The notes under the pieces are model-generated. The model was not told where the DNA came from and made no database searches. It worked only from the letters and a program-made list of their open reading frames with translations. The position numbers were made by a program, and so were the translations under genes. This document shows positions 56,473 through 64,000 of a stretch of 64,000 bases of DNA, in pieces. This DNA comes from Solenopsis invicta (Eukaryota; Arthropoda; Insecta; Hymenoptera; Formicidae), in the NCBI RefSeq assembly GCF_016802725.1, contig NC_052679.1, positions 3,286,001 to 3,350,000 on the forward strand, in the 5' to 3' direction. The stretch's first letter is position 1. Every line of letters begins with the position of its first letter.

Positions 56473-56946
56473 TGGAGTAGTAACTAATTAAAAAGTTAAT
56501 TTTTAACTTAAATTTATTCACTTTAAATGATTTAATTTTTAACTTCAACTAGTTATTTTTTAAAAACACAAACTTATTAACTTGTTCTAAATTAAAAATT
56601 TACCTATGTAAAAGAAATAAAATTATAAAAGAAAAAAAACACATTTTTGCATAAAAAGATAATATATTTATTTCTGTTATTTTATATGAACTTAATTTAC
56701 AAATAAAATATTGAATTTGTTTGACGATCCATATTATAATTGTTTTGAGTAATCCAACTTAAAAACTTGCGAATTTTAAATTTAATTGATAATGTTCAAA
56801 ATTTCTTTTAATTTAACTTAAATTAATTTAATGTTAACGTCAGTTTTAACTTATTAGTTTTATGTTCATGTAATTAAATTAATTTTATAAGCCATTAACT
56901 TTAATTTAATTTAGTCAAAAACATATATTAACTTATTTGACTCTGT
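56473..56946 (+). repeat. Family E dispersed repeat
   Basis: It contains AACTAATTAAAAAGTTAAT, CTTCAACTAGTTATTTTT, TATTAACTTGTTC, AATTTACCTATGTAAAAG, AACTTAATTTACAAATAAAA, GACGATCCATATTATAATTG and AGCCATTAACTTTAATTTAA in the family order. It ends near TTAACTTATTTGACTCTG. It is noncoding and, if the upstream gene is real, lies in its intron. Confidence 0.75.
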
Positions 56947-58418
56947 GTATCATGTTGAACTTCGCCAATATATTTACTGTAACAACTCGTCCCGTAAGTA
57001 GATACCATTACTGCTAACTGTTGTTATATTTTGTAATGTAAAACAATTTTTAAGTATTACGTGATTTTCTTCTTTCTTAAATATCTCATAAAAATCTACA
57101 TTAGATCTTCTCATTTTATTAGGATTAAACGTTATATGAATTGGTATGCAAGAAACTTATGCATTCATATTTTTGTTTACGTATGTAAATCATAGACGTT
57201 TGAATAAAAAGATAAATATTTTACAATTATATAGCATGTGTGAATTAATTGATAAAAAATATGTAGATAATTATTATATTTATTCATTTTTACAAATTTG
57301 TCTTTTATCCAATTTTATCTGAACTTTTTATTACCCATCCATTTAAATGTGTTAATTTAAACGGATGAGTCTCTGCAGTAATAAAAATATTTAAAAAATC
57401 GCTGTGTGAATATAATTTATGAGAGATTCAAAAGTTACCGTTAAAGTCCGACAATTGAAGTATTAGATAATGATTACGAACTGTGTGTGTTTAAAATTTG
57501 AATAATTCTGGTTACAATATATTTCACAAAATCTCTCCTATTCGATCTATTCCACTATAGTTAAATAAACGAACGTTATTGTAAGTTACGCGTACGATCG
57601 CGGATTTTCAACGTTGTAGTCGAAGGTTCATTAAAATGCAAGCAACCGCGTTTTACCGGACGATCAACTGGCGTGTATTGCGCTGTTCAGCTTAATAATT
57701 ATCAGTTTCATGCGTTCCCTGACAACGTAACAATCTTTTCACAACACTCGGTTTCCCTCACGCCATTCGGTCTTTTTCTCTTACGGTTGATCGTATTCGT
57801 GTAATATGTCTATTTCCTGTTTACTATCAATCATAAAATGCAAGTACCCTTTGAGCGATTCAAAGAACGCGTTGCAAAGTAAGAACGAAATGTTACAAAG
57901 TGAATGCCACTTGCTAAACTGAAAAATGTTAATGTCAGTTGTCTGCTAATAATAGTCACCACACCATTCAATGAATAAATAAGAAATTGAACCAGTCAAT
58001 GAGCAAATAAAAATAATTTTATGTAATTCATTTTTAAAGTGAAAAAATATTTTTAAGTGAAAAATGATACTGTAATCAGATCTTTATCAAAATTAGATCC
58101 AAAAAATTACAATTATATTGCAATTAATTATTTTGAAGGCTCATTATTTCAATATTTTTCTTAAACAGTTACTTATAATTGTTCAGCGACTGGTGCAATA
58201 ACCCAGTGTCAGTTTAAAAATAGCTGAGTCAACTGTCAAAATTTTGCACAGTCACTAATTAAGACAAGAAAGATCTCTGTGCGATTAAGATCTGTCTCTG
58301 TGATGCATTTAGATGCTAGATAGACTAAGTACCCCAATTTAAACGAAGATAGATAGCAATTTATTCTTATTATTAGTAATTTTCTTGAAAATTTGCAGTC
58401 TTATTAGTCAGAAATATA
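56947..58418. other. Gene-free AT-rich stretch
   Basis: Mostly AT-rich with a small CpG-containing part at 57570-57850. No open frame, hairpin or repeat stands out. Confidence 0.35.
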
Positions 58419-58668
58419 AGCGGAAAAAACCTTAGAAAAAAAAAATAATTTTGCTAAAATACAGATCTAAAAATAATTATGTTGAACTAATTAAAAAATT
58501 GTATTAGATATATGTTTAACTTGTTTGCTAGAATATCAAAACTGCAGCAGCATTGTTGTGCCTGGGCACTCTATGTAATTATTTTTACGACCCAACATAA
58601 AATTATTTTCTGATCTATATTTAGCTACATTTTAAAATGCTGCAATAAAATTGTTTTTTTTCCGTGTA
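58419..58668 (-). mobile_element. Family A short inverted-repeat element, copy 6
   Basis: The right end TTGTTTTTTTTCCGTG-TA has the family terminus and TA flank. Inside are CTGCAATAAAATTG, ATAAAATTATTTTCTGATC, TATGTAATTATTTTTACG and the core TATCAAAACTGCAGCAGCATTG, in the same orientation as copies 2 and 4. The left end (CGGAAAAAAC near 58421) is followed by an A-rich insertion. It is noncoding. Confidence 0.78.
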
Positions 58669-61600
58669 TATTTTAGTACCTATTGCAGTTATCTATTTGT
58701 CAATAGAAAATGTTTTTTCATATTTTGTAACGTAACGTAAACTCTTGTAATTGAAACTTTTTTCCTGACTATTTCGTTCGACAACAGGATGTAACCTTAC
58801 GTCGCTCGTGCGTAACTGAGACTCATGATTATTCCTATTACAATCCATCGGCGGAATCGTTAAATTGTAAGCGCTGTTTACAGGACGTAACGTAACGATT
58901 GTACCATTATTTCCGGTATTACCTTCTTATGGTTACCTTCGTGTTTCTTTTCCTTCTTTTTTTTTTCCTTTCGGGTGATTCACGACAGGATACATCGGCT
59001 TGTCAACAGCTAACGGTACCGACGACGCATGCCACCGTAAAAGAGAGAAAGAAAGAAAGAGACGCTCGCTCGCTCGCTTCCTGCTTGCCCCTTTCCGCAA
59101 TTTCCGCGTAAGAATCGCGAGTGATTAGCATTCCTGCTGCGGCGCGCGCGCGGCCGACAATGAGAGGAAAATAATTAAGCGATGGACGATAATTAAATGC
59201 TGAAACGTGTATGCCGCCCAGAGGCTCGTTTCCTCTACCGACGAAGCTGTTTATTCTGGTGCACGAGCTGGCTGGCGCTGCTCTTAACTCTTACGTCTGA
59301 CATATCGGTCTGTGGTAGGTTTAAGTACGCGATACTATTTTCTCTTACGAAATTGACTCGCTTTATGACTTTAAGTATCTTCATGTTCTACCAAATGGAA
59401 TATTGCTTATTCTAAATATCGCTCACTCTATATTTTTCCTCTCTTCGTTTCAAATTTATAATCATTTTGGTTCTTATCGCGTAAATTAAGTTTCAAGTTG
59501 TTTCAAAGTTCACACTTCCACTAACACTCTTTATCGCGTTTAGGATGTTATTTGAAATATTATCATTGTTTTCGAGAGAGAAATATCTCTTTTCGAAATT
59601 ATGAGAATTTGCGAAGATTTCGACAGAAATAATTTAAGAGGCTTCAGGTTTTAGGCCATAACCTTCTCTCACGCAACAAAGACAAAGGAATTTAGAAATC
59701 TGAAGTTTCCCTTATCTTTTGTTTTTGTTTTTTTTTTTTTCAATGTCAATCTCCAACGAGCGTTATCTAATGATATCTTTCTGAAGGAAAAAAAATGGAC
59801 TGGCCGATACCTAAAACAACAACTCATTTTCGGCCGATAATTTACCTCACGCTACGGAGGTCTGCGCCTCTCATTCTGAATTTCCGAAATAATCTGGCTT
59901 CCTAGAAAATCGCCGGACATTGCCAAACGATCCTTTGTGTCAATAGATTAGAAAGAACCATCGCCCTTATTTCCCCACGTTCGGCACTATCGACCGTACT
60001 CATTCTTTTTTCTGGATTCGCTCTTTGTAGGTTTATTCTTCTATTTCTCGAGTAGTATTCCTTTACTGTTATTTTTATAAATTCTCGTTGTCATTAATGC
60101 TTTCGGAGCGCTCTCGTAAAGGAGGCGCCAAAGAAATAAAGAATGCACTCTTCGTTTTATGAATCGACACATGCAGGAAACCTAGGATCTCAAGGGTCTA
60201 AGGATTTTAGAAAGGATCCTTTTTGCCAAGTTTAGGCCAACATATGCCTTTATGCCTTTAGCATTCAGAGTTCTATTACCGTTGCAAATCTCTAAGCGGA
60301 GATTATATGTCCGACTCGAAAAATGAATGGAAATTTCAAAGTAAGGTCGAAAACCTTGTATTTCGTCGAATTTTACTGTCATGATGCGTTTGGTTTTTCG
60401 CAGCGGCGTGTCTGGTTCCGTTGCCGACGTTAATTGTCGTAAGCTCGCCTCGAGATATCGGCTGTCGCCGGCAACGAGCGAGGACGAAGCGCGGAAAAAA
60501 AAACGATCGAAGACGACAAATCGTCGCGACTCTGACGTGACAGTTGTTGCAAGAGGTCGTTATCGCGTCGCATAGCCGCAACAGATATTGTTCAGTTAAT
60601 TCCCGGTGCGCGTCCGCACGTTGCGTGTACGTCAATGCGGGAACACCGGAAATTGGGACTGTCGTCTACGTCAAACGATAATAATTAATGCATTAGAGGA
60701 AAAATAGAAAAAAATAAGAAATTAGATTTTCTGCGTTTTTCTTCGCTCGTTCGTCTACGTTAACGCGACTGAGCGAAATTGCTCTAATACGTATAAAACA
60801 CTTTTTATCAAGCAATTCTATAAATTTTATAAATAGTCTAAAGTAATCTAAAATTTTATATTTATGTCGCAAAATATTTATACGTAATAAAATTTGTGCA
60901 TATAAATATTTCATAATACAAGTTTTATTATATGCAAATTTTATTACGTAAATAAAAAAATTAGGTCACATAAAAATATTTTACATTGTAAAATATTTAT
61001 TTTTAATTTCCACTACGACTTTCAGATTTTTTATTTCATTATTTGTTACGTAAAAAAAAAGAAAAACAATTCTTCTAGCTCTTTACTTCAAATGTGTATC
61101 AATTTGTATTTATTGTCATCATTGCATCTTGCATATTTCCTTCGTGGAAGAAACGAATAATTTCTTCGTTAAACGTCAAAAAGTTTGCAGTTGACTCATA
61201 CCGGTATTTTTTTTTCTTCCCGCTTGTTTATACCGTAACCGTCGAGCCTTTACGATTCCTTTATTTTTAATTTGGCCTTTGTCTTTCGCCGCACGAGCGG
61301 CTAGCCCGTCCGCGATCGCCGTCGGCGGGTTCCTGAAAATAATTGCGTTGCAAATGTATCCGACGTATCGCGAACCTGAATCGATACACACGCGGAGCCG
61401 TGTAGCTCGTACACAAGCACGTGCCCCGCTTAAGCTCGCCAGGCAAAAGTATCGTCTCGTATAATTGACCCGATACCGTTAATTGCCGTGACGCCCGACT
61501 TCTAGATATTGGCTGTCACGCGCGCGAAGATCGGTATACGGCGAGCGGTGAAGCGCGGCGAGGAAAGGATGGAATTAAAGAAACGCTGGTACCACGTTCG

Positions 61601-63057
61601 GCTCGCTTTCTTGCGTGATCTCGTGATTAACGCTCGCAGAAACGATTGCAATGCCAGACGGGGAGATTAGGCAATCGATCGCGATGTGTTTAACCAGCGT
61701 ACAGCACGCGCACGCGAATAAATTTGGCATTTATCCTTAGAGGAAAGAAACCTCGCGCAGTATGTTAATTCATGATAATAAGGCTGTTCCTTTTATGGCT
61801 ACTCTTTTTTTCTCTCTCTCCTCCCTTCCCCTTTCCGTTAACACGACGATAACCGCAAGGCGCATCTATTTGAAGATTTGGTTAAGCTTTTTGCATAATA
61901 CGAGACCGATGCGAACGTGTGTGCAGGAGGGTGGGGAAACCGTTCTGCCATTTCAATATTAGTTAACGTCGCGAATAACGTAATTCCGGGAAGTACAGGA
62001 ATATTTATTAGTCGCTCTTCGTACTTTCCGCTTTGCGACGCGCCGATATCTATTCCATGCAAATTCGCACGCGCACTTTTTGCACATATGTAAGTGCGTT
62101 TACGTATGTCCAGTAAGAAAGAACCGAGTGGCGAGTCTTCCTCTTTCGCTTCTTTCTTTTCTTGCTCTCTCTCTCTCTCTCTTCTCTCTTCTCTCTTTCT
62201 TTCTTTCTGCGACCAAGAATTCCATTTGGGAATACGAAGTGAGAAGGCGCGTTCTCGTACTTTTTGGAACCAATAAATATTCCCTAGATAAGATATCTCC
62301 TCGCGAAGAGGAAAACGGCTTTCGTCGAATTATGCTCCTCTCCTAATTTCGATGCGCCACGTTTCATCGCCCTCAGCGGCGCCTCGGGAAAAATCCTCCT
62401 CCGGGCTCTATTATGCGCGACGCGATTACGAGACGCCCGCGCGCGTCTCGTAAAAATGTCGCCGGACACGTAATGCGTTCGCGATAAATATTCCCGGCAG
62501 AAACTCAATGCCGTTCGGACAATTCAATTTCGTTCCGCCGAGATGCGCGTCCCCTCTATCTCTTTCTTCCTTTCTTCTTCTTCTCTCGACGAGTTTTATC
62601 AAGTGACCTGATCGCTCGCGTTCTCCATTCGCATCCGTTCGTCGATAAGCATTTCGCCGTACTTTCTGCTCGTACCTTGGTCCTTACTAATTCATGCGTT
62701 AGTTCAAGCGATTAAAAAATATATGTATTTCCGCTGAAACGTCTAACTGAGTATTTTCGTGAATTTTAATTCTGAAATTTCACTAACCTGCTAAATTAAA
62801 AAGACTAATTAGCGTTCTTAGGTCCCCCCGTTTGTATAGAATTATTTTTAAGTCGAGGAATTTTTAAGTAGATGTAAAAAATGTTAATTCACAGGAATAG
62901 GCGTGTTGTATGTTCCGCTGACGCGTCTGTATAAAATAAACGTAAAGGTGGAAACATCAAATTGGGACACTGCAATAAAAAAAAAATTAACATCAGCACC
63001 GTTTTTTATATTGGTACGCTTCCTTTTCACACAAGTTTTATTTGTAATCAAAATTGA
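58669..63057. other. Gene-free stretch, mixed composition
   Basis: CpG-rich parts at 58970-59330, 59800-60660 and 61200-62680 alternate with AT-rich DNA (60680-61170, 62700-63050). Frames such as 58899-59111, 60336-60635, 61762-62062 and 62080-62346 carry no recognisable domain, and several contain TC-repeat translations. CT-rich tracts lie at 62164-62208 and 62560-62585. I looked for a continuation exon of the 55.7-kb gene and saw none. Confidence 0.35.
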
Positions 63058-63454
63058 ATAAGTTAACATACTTTTTAGCTAATTAAAATTAAAGTCAGTG
63101 GCTTAATTAGAATTAATTTAATTACGTTAAAAGGTATATGAATATAAAACTAAGTCAATTAAAAGTTACATTAAAATTAAATTACTCAAAACAGTTATAA
63201 CGTGGATCATCAAACAAATTTAGTACTTCATTTGTAAATTAAGTTTATACGAAGTAACAAAGAAATTATTAGTTTTTACATGGTGGGAATGTATTTTTTT
63301 CTTTTACATAGATAAATTTTTAACTTGGGGAAAAAGTTGATAAATTAAAGTTCATGTTTCAAAAATAACTAGTTAAAGTTGAAAACTACTATCATTAAAA
63401 ATTACGTTAACTTAAAAGTTATTAACTTTTCAACTAGTCATTACCCAACTCTGA
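63058..63454 (-). repeat. Family E dispersed repeat, most intact copy
   Basis: The minus strand reads AGAGTTGGGTAATGACTAG, TTGAAAAGTTAATAAC, CTTTAACTAGTTATTTTTG, TTATCAACTTTTTCCCC, AAATTTATCTATGTAAAAG, TTCTTTGTTACTTCG, AACTTAATTTACAAATG, GATGATCCACGTTATAAC and AGCCACTGACTTTAATTTTA in order. Five copies exist in the window, all noncoding. The ends share GAGT-like sequence but no clear terminal repeat or target duplication was resolved. Confidence 0.8.
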
Positions 63455-64000
63455 TCGTAACACGTTGAGAAAGAAGAAAAGTAGGGAAAGGTACATATAT
63501 TATATATTCTATAAATATTCTGTGTAATTAATTCTATATACGTGTTAAACGAAGTGGTTGCCAGCTTTCTCTCCGCCGTCCCTTTTCCGAACACGTTTAC
63601 AGTTGGCTGTTGCCCCCCGTGATTCTAAATTTCGGCTCTTCGCACGCAACTTGGTCGTTACCCACGTCCGTCGTACGCGAATAACTATCGACCGTTATCG
63701 CTTAATATTTTAAACACTTCGGCATTTGTGTGTCGGCGCGGCGCACCGTTACGTAAGGAACGCGGGCACTTACCGCACGTCAGACTACTTAAGCAAGACC
63801 CGTAGATAACGCTAAAAGCCGCGTACCTCATAGCGTTTGTTTACGAGTTTAATAACGGAATACTTCTGCATATGCTGCATTAGCGTGTTGTCCGAAGGCG
63901 GCGGAGATTAGAAACGCGAGATATAATATCCTGTCTATCGCGTACAATGCGTCCATCCATCCTATTTAAAAGTTTGCCGTGTCGCCGGAAAATTGCACCA
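63455..64000. other. Gene-free end of window
   Basis: CpG-rich from about 63540 with no open frame of note and no recognisable signal. Confidence 0.35.

Overview
This window looks like nuclear DNA of an arthropod, most likely a hymenopteran such as an ant. That is an inference: no gene gave a taxonomic anchor. The evidence is a mosaic of very AT-rich stretches and CpG-rich, moderately GC-rich stretches, many (TC)n, (AC)n and (TCG)n microsatellites, numerous short inverted-repeat elements, and no dense coding, operons, tRNA or rRNA genes. The long overlapping open frames on both strands of the GC-rich parts mostly reflect low stop-codon density.

The first 18 kb is gene-free and carries four copies (1.3, 4.9, 6.5, 6.9 kb) of a short TA-flanked inverted-repeat element (family A), one copy (3.0 kb) of a second family (B), a 250-bp foldback at 14.8 kb, and microsatellites. 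From 18.1 to 22.6 kb lies the most striking object: a near-symmetric palindrome of about 4.5 kb with two arms of about 2.2 kb around a 74-bp centre. Each arm is bounded by its own 240-bp hairpin element. Each also contains direct repeats, a TATA-like motif, and a degenerate two-exon cassette with recognisable splice sites pointing outward.

From 22.6 to 55 kb the sequence is again gene-free. It holds a copy of an AT-rich dispersed repeat (family E, 24.5 kb), another family A copy (36.8 kb), a distinct 450-bp inverted-repeat element with internal direct repeats (45.0-45.5 kb), an old tandem duplication (48.6 and 49.4 kb), a second family B copy (52.5 kb) and a recent tandem duplication (54.7-55.25 kb).

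At 55.25-55.91 kb a CpG-rich stretch leads into the only protein-coding start I can argue for. Exon 1 ends in a Kozak-like ATGGG before a GTGAGT donor. Exon 2 is 51 nt and open in the spliced frame, giving MGSTQFQHDWRLHCCASC followed by a split codon. The rest of such a gene would lie beyond 64 kb, so the last 8 kb would be its intron (family E copies at 56.5 and 63.1 kb, a family A copy at 58.5 kb). The palindrome at 18-22 kb carries two inverted, decayed copies of this same exon pair. It therefore looks like a foldback or composite element holding a captured promoter/leader cassette, or a duplicated leader made palindromic. Its right arm is on the same strand, 33 kb upstream, and could act as an alternative leader. 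All similarity statements were made by eye; no alignment or database search was run.
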